From NCBI GenBank assembly GCA_005893275.1, contig VBOW01000017.1, forward strand, positions 20,267 to 84,266: DNA of 64,000 bases, given 5' to 3'. Position numbers and translations under genes: made by a program. This DNA comes from Candidatus Eisenbacteria bacterium. Lineage in GTDB: Bacteria > Eisenbacteria > RBG-16-71-46 > SZUA-252. Of this stretch, positions 1 to 9,404 are shown one piece after another. How positions within the stretch are numbered: position 1 is the stretch's first letter; each line of letters opens with the position of its first letter. The notes beneath the pieces were generated by a model, which saw nothing but the letters and a program-made list of their open reading frames with translations, was not told where the DNA came from and made no database searches.

Positions 1-11
1 CTGCTCCCTCA

Positions 12-49
12 GGGTGGGAGGGGAACCAAGGAGGTTCCTCTCCCTACCC
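12..49. other. Imperfect long stem-loop downstream of the EamA gene
   Basis: Arms 12-27 and 33-49 pair almost completely, with one bulge and one G-U/mismatch position, around the 5-nt loop 28-32. It lies just past the stop of the minus-strand EamA gene. No T-tract follows in either direction, so intrinsic termination is possible but not supported by the usual signature. It could equally be an RNA-stabilising 3' hairpin. Confidence 0.35.
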
Positions 50-80
50 GCGAGAAAGGCGGCGCCACTCGAGGCCCGCG

Positions 81-956
81 TCAGGTCCTCCCCACGCGCA
101 GCGCAATCGTCACCCCCGTAAGAACGACGAACCCTCCGAGGTAGGCCTCCGGGGCCGGCGACTCGCCGCGGATCAGGGATCCGAGGGTCACCGCAATCAT
201 CGGAATGATGAGCGCCGTGGTGCTCACGGTCGTCACGTTCCAACGCGAAACCAACCAAGCGTAGAGAACGTAAGCGCCCAGATTCCCGGCCAGAACGAGA
301 TAGAGAATCGGCCACCACTCGCTCATCCCGCCCGGGATTCGATGCGGCTCGCGCAGGAATACGCTGACGAGCAGGCATACGGGTGCGCCCGCGAGCGCAC
401 CGACGGAATTCGTCATGAAGGGGGACTGGGGCGGAGTGCGTTTGAGGACGATCGTGGAAAGGGAAGCGGTCGTCGCGCCCAGAAAGACCGCGACCAAGGC
501 AACCGCGGGGGCGCCGAGCTTCAACTCCCCGGCAAAGATCATCGCGACGCCTGCGAGCCCGATCACGGCCGCGAATATCTTAGCCTTCTGGGGTCGCTCG
601 AGCCCGAACGCCCAGGCAAACACTCCGGCTGTGAGAGGCACGGTCGCGTAGAGCACCGCCGCGATCCCGCTTGCTACGGTTTGCTCGCCCCAGTAGAGGA
701 GCGAAAAGTTGACGCCGAGGTTCAAGAAGCCGAAGAGCGCCGCCCCGCTCAAGGCGCGTCCCTTGGGAAGCGGGGCGCCCCGAGCACGCGCCACGGCGAA
801 GAGCAGCAAGGCGGCCAGGAGCAGACGCAGCGTCGCGCCCCAAAGCGGCGGCACGGTGTCGTTCCCGAAGCGGATCGCGAGAAACGTGCTTCCCCAGATG
901 AGCGACATTCCCGCGAAGGCCGCATACTCTCCCGGCCTGCGCGGCTCGGGAGTCAC
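81..956 (-). CDS. EamA/DMT-superfamily transporter
   Basis: A 291-residue polytopic inner-membrane protein with about ten hydrophobic segments in two homologous halves, the usual size and layout of drug/metabolite (EamA, RhaT/YdcZ-like) exporters. The N-terminal WGSTFLAIRFG stretch is the characteristic start of the first EamA repeat. Substrate cannot be told from sequence. The GTG start at 956 overlaps the stop of the upstream lipoprotein gene by 4 bp (GTGA), so the two are probably translationally coupled in one operon. The family call is firm from pattern recognition; the role is only 'small-molecule export'. Confidence 0.88.
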   Translation of the reverse strand: MTPEPRRPGEYAAFAGMSLIWGSTFLAIRFGNDTVPPLWGATLRLLLAALLLFAVARARGAPLPKGRALSGAALFGFLNLGVNFSLLYWGEQTVASGIAAVLYATVPLTAGVFAWAFGLERPQKAKIFAAVIGLAGVAMIFAGELKLGAPAVALVAVFLGATTASLSTIVLKRTPPQSPFMTNSVGALAGAPVCLLVSVFLREPHRIPGGMSEWWPILYLVLAGNLGAYVLYAWLVSRWNVTTVSTTALIIPMIAVTLGSLIRGESPAPEAYLGGFVVLTGVTIALRVGRT

Positions 957-1312
957 CGGGTGGTTCGCTCGCTCTCCAGGAGGACGGCGGCCGTCTCGGT
1001 CTTGAATGTGAACGCCGCTCGGAAGACACCCTTGACCGCGACCTGCGCGCCCTCTCGCGGCGCTCCGCCTTCTTTGCTCACGACGATCAGCGTACCCGTC
1101 CCGTCATCAACCTGGTAGGCTCCGGTCCCGAAAACGCCGACCGAGCTTGTGACATTGCCGGCGATCCGGACCGTCTTTCCGTCAAACTGCCCCGGGTTGT
1201 CGAGAAGTGTCTTGATCGGTGTGGCACCCTGGCAACCCGAAAGCACCATGAGGGCGGCCGCGACCAGGATTCGTGGAGCGAGAGAACGGACCGCGTGTCG
1301 CGGTGGCTTCAT
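953..1312 (-). CDS. Small lipoprotein with an OB-fold-like domain
   Basis: A 119-residue protein starting at the ATG at 1312, chosen over the longer upstream frame because a GGAGGAGG ribosome-binding site lies directly before it and a lipoprotein signal follows (hydrophobic stretch ending in LSGC). The mature part, about 85 residues, contains DNPGQFDGKTVRIAGNV and a strand-rich region typical of small OB-fold (tOB/BOF-like) periplasmic proteins. Function unknown; ligand binding at the membrane is a guess. It overlaps the EamA transporter start by 4 bp and presumably leads that operon. Confidence 0.72.
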   Translation of the reverse strand: MKPPRHAVRSLAPRILVAAALMVLSGCQGATPIKTLLDNPGQFDGKTVRIAGNVTSSVGVFGTGAYQVDDGTGTLIVVSKEGGAPREGAQVAVKGVFRAAFTFKTETAAVLLESERTTR

Positions 1313-1734
1313 ACCTCCTCCTCGGGACGTCGAGCGGCGGATCATTTTTTTTTGCCGCGGAATTATCTCAGAGCGGGCGTATCGCAACCTATTCAGAATT
1401 TGCAGGTTTTGCCCGGTGGTACGCCGGCGTCCACGTTGCCCCTCTCGGGACAGGCAAGGCGGTCGCGGCCTCGCCGGACTGGCCGTCATGAACGTCCCAA
1501 GCGGTTGTTATTTCGATTCCTGCAGCTCCTATTCACTCCCCGGGCCCGGTTGGCACGCCCGTTGAGAGCAAACCGCCCGGTGAGGTTCATCGTTCCCTTG
1601 TTCATCACCATGCGCTTTGCTCACCGCCCCGGCCGGGCGCGGGTCCGCCCAGGATCCTGCCGTCTGCTGGGGCGAACCATGTACGAGACCGACATCCCAT
1701 GGTGGGATGCGGAAGCAGGGAAGGAGACGTCAGG
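1313..1734. other. Divergent intergenic region, 422 bp
   Basis: Separates the minus-strand lipoprotein from the plus-strand secreted protein at 1735. It contains a T9 run at about 1346-1354 and AT-richer sequence at 1360-1400 compared with its surroundings. No convincing ORF, tRNA or riboswitch was recognised. On the minus strand a weak promoter-like pair (TTGCGA, 16 bp, TAATTC) lies about 60 bp upstream of the lipoprotein start. Confidence 0.4.
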
Positions 1735-2514
1735 ATGAAGAGGTTTCTGATGTTGATCTTGGGTTCGGCGATCGCGATCACGGTCGCCGGGGCCGCCATG
1801 GCGCAATCGAGCGATCCCGCGAGCGGCAAGTCCGACGCGCAGGCGACGGATAAGGCCAAGGAGACGACGCCGCCGTCGGCCACGCCTCCTCCGGACGCCG
1901 GCACCACGCCCGTAACGCCTCCACCCGCGAGCGCCACGGTGAATGAGCGGGCCGCCGCCAAGAGCAACCCTGCCATCGAGCGGGTGAAGGAGCGCGGGCT
2001 CAAGGTTTCGACGAAGGAGCGTGCGGACATCGACAAGAAGCTGGACGAAATCGAAAGGCAGATCGAGAACGAGGCTACTTCGAAGGGAGACGCCGCGGTC
2101 GCGGGAAGGATCGCGGGCGAGTTCTCCATGACGGCGGACGCGCTCACCGCCGAGCGGAACCAATTCAGCCGCGGCTGGGGCGAGATCCTCGTGGCGCACA
2201 CGCTGTTCGCGAACGCGAAGAGCGACGTCACCTTCGCCGATATCCTCCAGATGCGGAATCAGGGCATGGGGTGGGCTGTGATCGCGCACGGGCTCGGCTT
2301 GAGGCTCGGGGAGGTGGTCGGCGCGGTGAAGACGGAGGGTAGAGTCGCGATGGGTCTCGCCAAAGGGGATGGGAAGCCCGCGACGATCCACGCGAGCACC
2401 GGGGCGAACGCGAAGGCGGGAGCCAAGGTCAACGCCGGAAAGACCTCTACCTCCGCGGGGACCGGTATAGGGGTGGGGGTGGATATCGACAAGGCGGCCA
2501 AGGGCACGAAGTGA
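1735..2514 (+). CDS. Hypothetical secreted protein with Pro/Ala/Thr-rich linker
   Basis: 259 residues from the ATG at 1735, which has an AGGAGA-type ribosome-binding site and is followed by a clear signal peptide ending in AMA-QSS. After a low-complexity region rich in Pro, Thr and Ala (about residues 25-75), the middle is helical and charged (KERADIDKKLDEIERQIE), with a segment resembling a short conserved core (FADILQMRNQGMGWAVIAHGLG). The C-terminus is an Ala/Gly/Lys-rich tail with alternating small residues. No family recognised. It stands alone and is followed by a terminator. Confidence 0.7.
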   Translation: MKRFLMLILGSAIAITVAGAAMAQSSDPASGKSDAQATDKAKETTPPSATPPPDAGTTPVTPPPASATVNERAAAKSNPAIERVKERGLKVSTKERADIDKKLDEIERQIENEATSKGDAAVAGRIAGEFSMTADALTAERNQFSRGWGEILVAHTLFANAKSDVTFADILQMRNQGMGWAVIAHGLGLRLGEVVGAVKTEGRVAMGLAKGDGKPATIHASTGANAKAGAKVNAGKTSTSAGTGIGVGVDIDKAAKGTK

Positions 2515-2583
2515 GCGGGCGAATCACCCGGCGCGGGCCAGCGGAGCCGAAGCGTCCGGAATTCGCGCGTCGATAGATAAGGG

Positions 2584-2617
2584 CGGGTCGCCGGGGCATC
2601 CCGGCGGCCCGTTTTTT
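2584..2617 (+). terminator. Rho-independent terminator
   Basis: A 12-bp GC-rich stem (2584-2595 with 2600-2611, one G-T pair) with a GCAT-type 4-nt loop is followed immediately by six T residues at 2612-2617. It lies 70 bp after the stop of the secreted protein gene, in the right orientation. Confidence 0.85.
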
Positions 2618-2682
2618 GCTCTAAGCGTCCATATTACAGGCAATTAGCCTCTAAAGCACGGGGCCGGGGCTGCCGATAATTA

Positions 2683-2704
2683 CCCGGAGTCGAAACACTC
2701 CGGG
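2683..2704 (+). promoter_or_regulatory. 5'-leader hairpin overlapping the ribosome-binding site
   Basis: A perfect 8-bp inverted repeat (2683-2690 and 2697-2704, loop CGAAAC) ends inside the purine-rich GGGAGG at 2702-2707 that should serve as ribosome-binding site for the ATG at 2717. If formed in the mRNA it would partly mask that site. Whether it regulates translation is inference. Confidence 0.45.
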
Positions 2705-2716
2705 AGGCCGCCCCAG

Positions 2717-3463
2717 ATGGACCGTCGCCGATACTTCATATCGCTGCTCTTTCGCCTGTCCTTGGTTCTCGTCGCCCTGATGCTGGCGGTGCGGGCGATC
2801 TACGTCTTTGAAGGAGACGTCGGAGCGTGGTGTCTCGCCGGCGTTTTCGGTTTGAGCGCCGCCGCCCTCCAGATCCGTCCCATGCTCGTGCCCACCCCCG
2901 GTCACGCGAGCGCCGTATACACACCCGGCCCCGCGTTTTTCCTGGCGGGACTCTTTCTCGTCCCGGCCGGACCGCTCGTCACGTGCATCGCGTTCGCGCT
3001 GGGGCTCTCGGGTCTCGTGACCGCGATGCGCCCGCACAAGATCCTCTTCAATCTATCGATCGCGGTCCTCGCGTACGGCAGCTGCTCGTACTACCTGAAG
3101 CTGGGGGTGGAAAGCATCGGCCCGCCGGGGCCTCGTCCCGAGCTCATCGCTGGAGAGCTGCTCCTCGGAGCCGCCGTCCTGGTCGCGCAGCTACTCCTGA
3201 GGAGCGTCGCCATCAGGCTCGAACGAGGCGATGAATCGCCGCACTGGGGGGCGTTTCAGCCTCAGGCGGTGACGGAGGCTCTCTTCTGCCTCGCGCTCTC
3301 GGTGCCGATCACGGTCCTGGCGCGCATCCACGTCGCGCTCCTGGCCGCGGTGTACCTTTACCTGGGGTTCACCTGGTGGTTCATGGAGCGGTACCGGAAG
3401 CATCTGCGGGCGCTGGCCCAGGAGACGGTCACGACCGAAGATCAGCGGCGCTGGGTGGCGTGA
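2717..3463 (+). CDS. Hypothetical polytopic membrane protein
   Basis: 248 residues with about seven hydrophobic segments from residue 8 to about 222 and a short charged C-terminal tail (EETV-like region to RRWVA). The arrangement resembles the membrane-anchored sensory modules that precede HD-GYP or GGDEF output domains, but no output domain follows. Family not recognised. The last 22 bp overlap the convergent ispG gene, so neither gene has room for a terminator at this junction. Confidence 0.65.
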   Translation: MDRRRYFISLLFRLSLVLVALMLAVRAIYVFEGDVGAWCLAGVFGLSAAALQIRPMLVPTPGHASAVYTPGPAFFLAGLFLVPAGPLVTCIAFALGLSGLVTAMRPHKILFNLSIAVLAYGSCSYYLKLGVESIGPPGPRPELIAGELLLGAAVLVAQLLLRSVAIRLERGDESPHWGAFQPQAVTEALFCLALSVPITVLARIHVALLAAVYLYLGFTWWFMERYRKHLRALAQETVTTEDQRRWVA

Positions 3464-4713
3464 AGGTCAGATCCGTAGTGGGTGGAGACGTACTCGTCCA
3501 CGAGCTTTAGGAAGTCGCCAGCAAGGGTGGGGCCTTTAAGGGTCGTGACCTGGCGGCCATCGATGAACACAGGCGCCTTGGGCTCTTCGGCCGTGCCCGG
3601 GAGGGAGATCCCGATATTCGCGTGGCGCGACTCTCCCGGCCCGTTCACCACGCACCCCATCACCGCGACCCGCAGCTCCTCGACGCCCGGATAGAGTGCC
3701 TTCCAGTGCGGCATCCGCGCGCGCAGATGCCGATTCACGGTCTCCGCCAGCTCCTGGAAGAACGTGCTCGTTGTTCGGCCGCAGCCGGGGCAGGACGTGA
3801 CTTGAGGCTGAAAGTGCCGGAGGTCGAGCGACTGGAGAATCTGCTGGCAAACCCAGACCTCTTCGCGGCGATCGCCGCCGGGTATCGGCGTCAGGCTCAC
3901 GCGGATTGTGTCGCCGATTCCGTCCATGAGAAGCGACGCCAGCCCCGCCGTGGACGCCACGATCCCTTTCATTCCCATTCCGGCCTCGGTGAGCCCCACG
4001 TGGAGCGCGAAATCGGTTTCCGACGCGAGGCGACGGTAGATCGTGATCAGATCGCGGACGCCGGACACCTTCGCCGAGAGCACGATCCGGTCGTGCGGCT
4101 GGCCGAGCTCCTCGGCGAGCGCCGCGGAGCGGACCGCGCTCTGAAACATCGCTTCGAGCGTGACCTCTTGCGGCTCGAGCGGCTCGGGGCGGCGCGCGTT
4201 CGCGTCCATCAGCTCGGTGAGAAGCTCCCGGTCGAGCGAGCCCCAGTTCACGCCGATCCGGACCGGCTTTTGGTGTTCCGCCGCCGCTTCGATGATTCGC
4301 TTGAAGTGCGCGTCATGCCGCGCTCCGACGCCGACGTTTCCCGGGTTGATCCGGTACTTGTCGAGGGCGCGCGCGCATTCGGGATGGTCGTGGAGCAGGA
4401 TATGCCCGCTGAAGTGGAAGTCCCCGATGATCGGGGCGTCGACTCCCGCATCGCGCACGCGGCGGACGATCTCGGGCACCGCCTTCGCGGCCTCCGGGGT
4501 GTTGACGGTGACGCGGACCATCTCCGATCCTGCTTGGGCCAACTCGATCACCTGGCCGGCGGTCGCCTTGGGATCGGCGGTATCGGTGTTGGTCATGGAT
4601 TGAACCGCGACCGGGCGGCCACCCCCGACCGTGACCATGCCGATCGATACGGCGGTCGAGCGCCGCGGGCGCGCGGCCGGGAACCCGATGGAGGGATGCG
4701 GGGAATTCGTCAT
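3442..4713 (-). CDS. ispG: 4-hydroxy-3-methylbut-2-enyl diphosphate synthase (flavodoxin/ferredoxin)
   Basis: 423 residues, full length for the bacterial short form of IspG (GcpE), the [4Fe-4S] enzyme that reduces methylerythritol cyclodiphosphate to HMBPP in the MEP isoprenoid pathway. The TIM-barrel opens with [13 protein letters not shown]. The cluster ligands are visible as TSCPGCGRT and, about 35 residues on, the Cys and Glu of [10 protein letters not shown]. It supplies precursors for the menaquinone side chain made by neighbouring genes. It is convergent with the membrane protein at 2717 and divergent from menG. Confidence 0.96.
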   Translation of the reverse strand: MTNSPHPSIGFPAARPRRSTAVSIGMVTVGGGRPVAVQSMTNTDTADPKATAGQVIELAQAGSEMVRVTVNTPEAAKAVPEIVRRVRDAGVDAPIIGDFHFSGHILLHDHPECARALDKYRINPGNVGVGARHDAHFKRIIEAAAEHQKPVRIGVNWGSLDRELLTELMDANARRPEPLEPQEVTLEAMFQSAVRSAALAEELGQPHDRIVLSAKVSGVRDLITIYRRLASETDFALHVGLTEAGMGMKGIVASTAGLASLLMDGIGDTIRVSLTPIPGGDRREEVWVCQQILQSLDLRHFQPQVTSCPGCGRTTSTFFQELAETVNRHLRARMPHWKALYPGVEELRVAVMGCVVNGPGESRHANIGISLPGTAEEPKAPVFIDGRQVTTLKGPTLAGDFLKLVDEYVSTHYGSDLHATQRR

Positions 4714-4799
4714 CGCCCGCTGAGTTTACCCGCGGCGCGGACGGGGGTCAAACGTCCTGCCGGATGCGCAGCCCCTCGCGGCGCACGATGCTTTCGGGG

Positions 4800-4812
4800 T
4801 ATCCTCCGTCTC
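4800..4812 (+). promoter_or_regulatory. -10-like hexamer abutting the menG start
   Basis: TATCCT at 4800-4805 is only 7 nt from the GTG at 4813, and no Shine-Dalgarno sequence is present. Transcription would begin at or next to the start codon, implying a leaderless mRNA. No clear -35 box was seen. Confidence 0.45.
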
Positions 4813-5514
4813 GTGAGCTCTCAGGTGCGCGCCATGTTCGCTTCGATCGCCAGGCGCTACGATCACGGCAACCAGATCCTCTCGATGGGCTTCCACCATC
4901 GGTGGCGCAGGCTTGGCGTGAAGCTGAGCGGGGCCAAGCCGGGATCCCGCGTGCTGGATTGCGCGACCGGGACGGGGGATCTCGCGTTCGAGTTCCAGCG
5001 CGCGGTCGGCCCTTCGGGGCAGGTCATCGGCATCGATTTTTGCGCCGAGATGCTCGAGATCGCGCGGGCCAAAGCTTCGCGCGAGGGACTCCCCACCCGA
5101 TTCGCGGAGGCGGATGCGCTGCGGCTGCCCTACGAGGATGGATCCTTCGATGTGGCCTCGATCGCGTTCGGCATCCGGAACCTGGACGACCCCGCGCGCG
5201 GCGTGGCCGAGATGGCGCGGGTCGTGCGGGCCGGCGGATCGGTCGTGGTGCTCGAGTTCGGGCAGCCCGGAGGCGCTCTGTTCGGTCCGCTCTACCGTTT
5301 CTACAGCGCGAATGTGATTCCGCGCATCGGCGGGTGGGTCACAGGGGAGCGCCATGCCTACGAGTATTTTCACCGCACGTCTTCGGAGTTTCCGTGCGGT
5401 CCGGCGTTCGTCTCGCTCATGGAGAGCACGGAGCGTTTCTCCGAGGTCCGCGCGCGCCGCATGACAGGCGGGATCACCCACATTTACGTCGGAATCGTGG
5501 GGGCCCCATCGTGA
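4813..5514 (+). CDS. menG: Demethylmenaquinone methyltransferase (UbiE/MenG family)
   Basis: 233 residues from the GTG at 4813. The start was chosen because VRAMFASIARRYDHGNQ matches the normal N-terminus of UbiE/MenG. It is a class I SAM methyltransferase: LDCATGTGDLAFEF is the SAM-binding motif I, and FGIRNLDDPARGVAEMARV is the family signature. It catalyses the last step of menaquinone synthesis, C-methylation of demethylmenaquinone. The men-only context favours MenG over UbiE. Its stop overlaps the next gene's GTG (GTGA). Confidence 0.94.
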   Translation: MSSQVRAMFASIARRYDHGNQILSMGFHHRWRRLGVKLSGAKPGSRVLDCATGTGDLAFEFQRAVGPSGQVIGIDFCAEMLEIARAKASREGLPTRFAEADALRLPYEDGSFDVASIAFGIRNLDDPARGVAEMARVVRAGGSVVVLEFGQPGGALFGPLYRFYSANVIPRIGGWVTGERHAYEYFHRTSSEFPCGPAFVSLMESTERFSEVRARRMTGGITHIYVGIVGAPS

Positions 5515-5945
5515 GCTTCACGATCGAATTCGCGGTTCGATTCCAGGACGTGGACGCGGGCGGCGTGCTCTTCTTTGGCCGGATCTACGACTACTGCCAC
5601 CAGGCCTACGAGGAGTTCTGGGGCTCGGAGGGTATCGATCGCGCTCATTTCTTCGCCGGCGCCGAATACCTCGTTCCCGTCGCGCATTCCGAGGCGGACT
5701 ACCGCCTTCCGATCCGCCACGGCGATCGGATCCGCGTGCGGATCGAGGTGACGAGGGTTGGGCGAGCTTCCTTCACCCTGCGCTACCACGTGATCGGTCC
5801 GAAAGGGGACCTTCGAGTGGAAGCTTCCACGGTCCACGCGTTCGTGAACCGGTCGACGATGAGGCCGATCTCGATTCCGGAGGCGTTACGCGCGATTCTT
5901 CTCCGCCACTTGCTCCACGAGCCGACTCCGAACCTCGCCGCGTAG
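5511..5945 (+). CDS. Acyl-CoA thioesterase, 4HBT family; probable DHNA-CoA hydrolase
   Basis: 144 residues from the GTG at 5511, overlapping menG by 4 bp. It has the hot-dog-fold signature of the 4-hydroxybenzoyl-CoA thioesterase family: FQDVDAGGVLFFGRIYDYCH near the N-terminus, with the conserved Asp. The menaquinone pathway needs a thioesterase to release 1,4-dihydroxy-2-naphthoate from its CoA ester (MenI), and this is the only candidate among the men genes. That assignment is by context; the family is firm. The last 60 bp overlap the convergent menE 3' end. Confidence 0.82.
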   Translation: MSFTIEFAVRFQDVDAGGVLFFGRIYDYCHQAYEEFWGSEGIDRAHFFAGAEYLVPVAHSEADYRLPIRHGDRIRVRIEVTRVGRASFTLRYHVIGPKGDLRVEASTVHAFVNRSTMRPISIPEALRAILLRHLLHEPTPNLAA

Positions 5946-7355
5946 AAGTTTTCCCGACTCGTTCCGCGGCAACGCGTCCGCGAGGTGAAGCCGCCTGGGC
6001 AGCTTGTACGATGCGAGGGTCCTTCCGGCGTGCTCGCGCAAATCCTCGAGCGTGAGGGTAGCCCCCGGGCGAAGGACCACGGCCGCGACGACCTCGTGTC
6101 CCCAGGCCTCGGCCGGAACCGCCACGACACAAACGTCGGCCACGGCGGGATGCGCCTCGATGACCCGCTCCACTTCGAACGGGGAGACATTTTCGCCGCC
6201 CACGACCATCCGGTCGGTGCGCCGGTCGAGAACGATGAGCCTGCCCGCTTCATCCCACACGCCGAAGTCGCCCGTTCGGAGCCAGCGCCGGTCGAAGGCC
6301 GCCTCGTTCAACCGCTCGTCGTCGAAGTACGCGCTCATCACGGTCGGTCCGCGGACGGCGATTTCTCCCTCCTCTCCCGGGCCGAGCGCGCGCCCGTCCG
6401 CGGACCTCACTTCGAGGCGGAGGAACGGGAGCGGCCGGCCCGCGGTCTCCAGGCCCGCGGGCCACTCACGAAGGGGAAGCGTCGCGGCTTGCGAGGTCGT
6501 CTCGGTGAGACCGTAGGTGGGCAGCGCCTTCATCCCGAGATCGGCCGCGCGGCGCAGGAGGGCCGCGGGCGCGGGTCCCCCTCCGACGAGGGCGGCGCGG
6601 AGGGTCTCCGGGAATCGGCGGGCGCCGCGCGCATCCAGCAGGCGCTCGAGCATCGGAGGAACGAGCGACACGAGGGTGACCCCCTCCGAGTCGATCGCCC
6701 GATTCACCGCTTCCGGCTGAAACCGATCGTGGATCAGAACCGTCGTTCCGTAGTAGGCGCTCCTCGTGAGCACCGAAAGACCGCCGACGTGATGGAGCGG
6801 CAAGCAGGCGAGCCACACGTCGTCCGCTTGGACCCCGAGATACCGCGCCGAAGCGATCGCGCTCCAGAGAAAATTTCCGTGGCTGAGCACGACCGCGTGG
6901 GGCGATCCCTCCGTCCCCGACGTGAAGCAGATCGCGGCCGGCGCCTCGAGCCGGCGCTCGAGCAGGGGCGGCTGGGCCGGTCTGCGGGTCTGTCTCGTCC
7001 CGGATGGCCGCGCCGGCTCGGGTGCCGCGGTGAGCGCGAACTCCACGTGCGCGCGCTGCCGGAGCCGCACGCGCTCCGGTTCCTTGGCCTGCCCCCCGAT
7101 CAGCACGGGCAGGAGCCCCGCGCGGTGGAGCGCGTGAAACGTGGTCGCGAAATGCAGGCCCTGGTCGGCGCCGATCTCGACGGAGATGTGCTCACCCGAC
7201 ACGAGCCCCTGCTCGAAGAGCGCCACCGCGGACGTCGAGACCGCCTCCTCGAGCCGTGGGTAGGTCCAAGTCTCCCCGCCCATGCGCAGAGCGACACGCC
7301 CCGGCCGGGCGCGCGCCCAGAACGCGACCGGATCGTAGGTCCAGGCGCCGCTCAC
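5886..7355 (-). CDS. menE: o-Succinylbenzoate--CoA ligase
   Basis: 489 residues of the adenylate-forming (ANL) superfamily. The P-loop-like motif ICFTSGTEGSPHAVVLSHGN is at about residue 140, YGLTETTSQ at about 280, and the C-terminal RTGDFGVWDEAGRLIVLDRR hinge plus ESGKLLRGEV with the catalytic Lys is present. It activates o-succinylbenzoate to its CoA thioester using ATP. The start overlaps menC by 4 bp and the gene closes the menFDHBACE operon. The 3' end runs 60 bp into the convergent thioesterase gene. Confidence 0.93.
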   Translation of the reverse strand: MSGAWTYDPVAFWARARPGRVALRMGGETWTYPRLEEAVSTSAVALFEQGLVSGEHISVEIGADQGLHFATTFHALHRAGLLPVLIGGQAKEPERVRLRQRAHVEFALTAAPEPARPSGTRQTRRPAQPPLLERRLEAPAAICFTSGTEGSPHAVVLSHGNFLWSAIASARYLGVQADDVWLACLPLHHVGGLSVLTRSAYYGTTVLIHDRFQPEAVNRAIDSEGVTLVSLVPPMLERLLDARGARRFPETLRAALVGGGPAPAALLRRAADLGMKALPTYGLTETTSQAATLPLREWPAGLETAGRPLPFLRLEVRSADGRALGPGEEGEIAVRGPTVMSAYFDDERLNEAAFDRRWLRTGDFGVWDEAGRLIVLDRRTDRMVVGGENVSPFEVERVIEAHPAVADVCVVAVPAEAWGHEVVAAVVLRPGATLTLEDLREHAGRTLASYKLPRRLHLADALPRNESGKLLRGEVRSRLVEQVAEKNRA

Positions 7356-8467
7356 TCGGCCTCGACGGTGAACGCGTCCCGCCAGAAATCGTCGGACGGC
7401 TTCACGCCCAATCCGGGCCGCTGGGGGACCGCGATCGCGCCGCGCGTCAGCGCGGGGGAGGGGGCGATGTCTTCACGGAGCGCTTCTCCCGTGGCGAGGC
7501 CGTGCGCGTACGCGGTCTCGCCGAGGGAGGCCGCGAAGTGAACCGCCGCGGTGCGCCCCACCGCGCTCTCGACGAGCGAGGTCACGACGACCGGCATGTC
7601 CCCCTCGCTCGCGACGTTCAGCACCGACCGCGCCTCGCGCAGCCCGCCCAACGCCATCGGCTTCAGGATGAGAATATCCGCCGCGGAACGGTACAGGATC
7701 GCTTCGGCGCTTTCGACGCCGCGGACGGTTTCGTCGGCCGCGATCGGGACGGGGGAGGCCTGATGCACGCGGGCGAGTCCCTCGATGTCGTCGGCCGCGA
7801 CCGGCTGCTCCGCGTACTCGAGACGGTAGCGCGCGAAGGAACGGAGCGCCTCGATCGCTTCGTCGCAGCCCCAAGCCTGATTGGCGTCGATCCGGATCCG
7901 CACTTCCGGTCCCACGGCATCGCGCAGGGCGCGAAGCCGCTCCTCATCCTCGGCACGCGGCGCGCCGCCTACTTTGAGCTTGAGGGTCCCGACGCCGGCG
8001 TCGACCGCACGCCGGCCCAGCTCCGCCGCGCGGCCGGGGGGCACGCGCGGGATGGTGACGTTCGCCGGCACCTCCCGCAGAGTCTGGGCGCCTCCCAGGT
8101 ATCGCGCGAGCGGGAGACCCTCCTCCTGCGCCATCAAGTCGTGGAGGGCGCAATCGATCGCGGCCCTTGCCGTCGGCGCCGCGGCCACGGGGGCCAATCG
8201 CGTCAGATCGGCGATGACCGCGGCGAACCCATCGCGGGACGTCCCCACGATACGCGCCATCGCGAGCTTGAGGCCCGCTCCGGCCGAGGCATGGGTCTCG
8301 AGGCCGAATCCCGGAAACGGGGCCGCGTCTCCCAGCCCTACGCGGCCGGAGTTGTCCTCGAGCGCGAGGATCCACCCGCGCCGGTCGTTCACGTTTCCGT
8401 CGGCGCTCGGCCACGGGTCGCGGAGGGAAAGGGAGTAGGACTGGAGACGCGCGCGGACGATGCTCAT
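7352..8467 (-). CDS. menC: o-Succinylbenzoate synthase
   Basis: 371 residues of the enolase superfamily (muconate-lactonising subgroup). Visible catalytic and metal motifs are LKLKVGG (Lys base), IRIDANQAW (Asp), EYAEQPV (Glu), PIAADETV (Asp) and ILKPMALGG (second Lys). It dehydrates SHCHC to o-succinylbenzoate. It lies between menA and menE, 34 bp after menA and coupled to menE by a 4-bp overlap. Confidence 0.93.
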   Translation of the reverse strand: MSIVRARLQSYSLSLRDPWPSADGNVNDRRGWILALEDNSGRVGLGDAAPFPGFGLETHASAGAGLKLAMARIVGTSRDGFAAVIADLTRLAPVAAAPTARAAIDCALHDLMAQEEGLPLARYLGGAQTLREVPANVTIPRVPPGRAAELGRRAVDAGVGTLKLKVGGAPRAEDEERLRALRDAVGPEVRIRIDANQAWGCDEAIEALRSFARYRLEYAEQPVAADDIEGLARVHQASPVPIAADETVRGVESAEAILYRSAADILILKPMALGGLREARSVLNVASEGDMPVVVTSLVESAVGRTAAVHFAASLGETAYAHGLATGEALREDIAPSPALTRGAIAVPQRPGLGVKPSDDFWRDAFTVEAE

Positions 8468-8501
8468 GGCCGGGAGGGCGCGTCGGGGCGGGGGGGTGCG
8501 C

Positions 8502-9401
8502 TCACGCGATCATCATTCCGGTTGCGAACAGAATCCCAAAGAGCACGTGGAGACGCGCCGTGCCCTTAAGCGCCGCGTTGAGCGAAGCCCCGTCCTCGCG
8601 CGCAAGAACCCGCCGCCCCTCGAGCGCCGCGAACGGCACGGTGAGGAAGGGAAGGATCACCCACCCGCTGGCGCGCCCCGACAAGGCCAGGAGCGCCGGG
8701 GTGGCATAGGCGACCGCGAGGAGCGCCACATACTCCGCGCGCGCGCCGCGGCGTCCCACCCGAACGGCGAGGGTGCGTTTCCCCGCGGCCCGGTCTCCGT
8801 CCAGATCCCGCACGTTGTTCACCACGAGGATCGCCGTTGCCAGCGCGCCGACGGGAATCGCCGCCAACATCACGTCGGGCGAAAGGGTGTTCCCCTCGAC
8901 GAAGTAAGTTCCGCACACGGCCACCATCCCGAAGAAGACGAAAACGAAGATCTCTCCCAATCCAGTATACGCAAGCGGCCAGGGCCCCGCGGTGTAGGCA
9001 ATTCCCGCCGCGATCGACGTGAGCCCGATCGCGACCACGATCCAACCCGCCGTGGCCACGAGATAGACGCCGGCCAAAGTCGCGCAGAGAAAGGAGGCGA
9101 TGATCCCGGCACCCACCTCCGAGGTAGTGAGCCAGCCCATCGCTAGCGCCCGGGGTGGTCCGAGACGCTCGCGGGTGTCCGCGCCCCGGAGAAAGTCGCC
9201 CCAATCGTTCACGAGATTGGTACCGATCTGGATGAAGATCGCGCCCAGGAGCGCCGCGAGCGCGGGGCCCGGCCGGAAGCGATGGTCGCGCGCGGCGAGC
9301 GCGGACCCGACGGCGACGGGGACCACGGCGGCCGCGAGGGTCGGAATCCGCGCGGCGTGGAGCCACGCGCGCGCGCGGCTCATGGAGGGGGTTTCATCCA
9401 C
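8502..9401 (-). CDS. menA: 1,4-Dihydroxy-2-naphthoate polyprenyltransferase
   Basis: 299-residue integral membrane UbiA-family prenyltransferase with about eight or nine hydrophobic segments. Both Asp-rich prenyl-diphosphate/Mg motifs are visible: [15 protein letters not shown] at about residue 63 and [16 protein letters not shown] at about 190. It attaches the polyprenyl chain to DHNA to give demethylmenaquinone, the substrate of menG. It lies 3 bp after menB in the operon. Confidence 0.94.
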   Translation of the reverse strand: MDETPSMSRARAWLHAARIPTLAAAVVPVAVGSALAARDHRFRPGPALAALLGAIFIQIGTNLVNDWGDFLRGADTRERLGPPRALAMGWLTTSEVGAGIIASFLCATLAGVYLVATAGWIVVAIGLTSIAAGIAYTAGPWPLAYTGLGEIFVFVFFGMVAVCGTYFVEGNTLSPDVMLAAIPVGALATAILVVNNVRDLDGDRAAGKRTLAVRVGRRGARAEYVALLAVAYATPALLALSGRASGWVILPFLTVPFAALEGRRVLAREDGASLNAALKGTARLHVLFGILFATGMMIA

Positions 9402-9404
9402 CGC

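Noticed and set aside
3622..4812. Long upstream extension of the menG frame
   Set aside because: This part is antisense to ispG and has low-complexity composition; MenG homology begins only at 4813.
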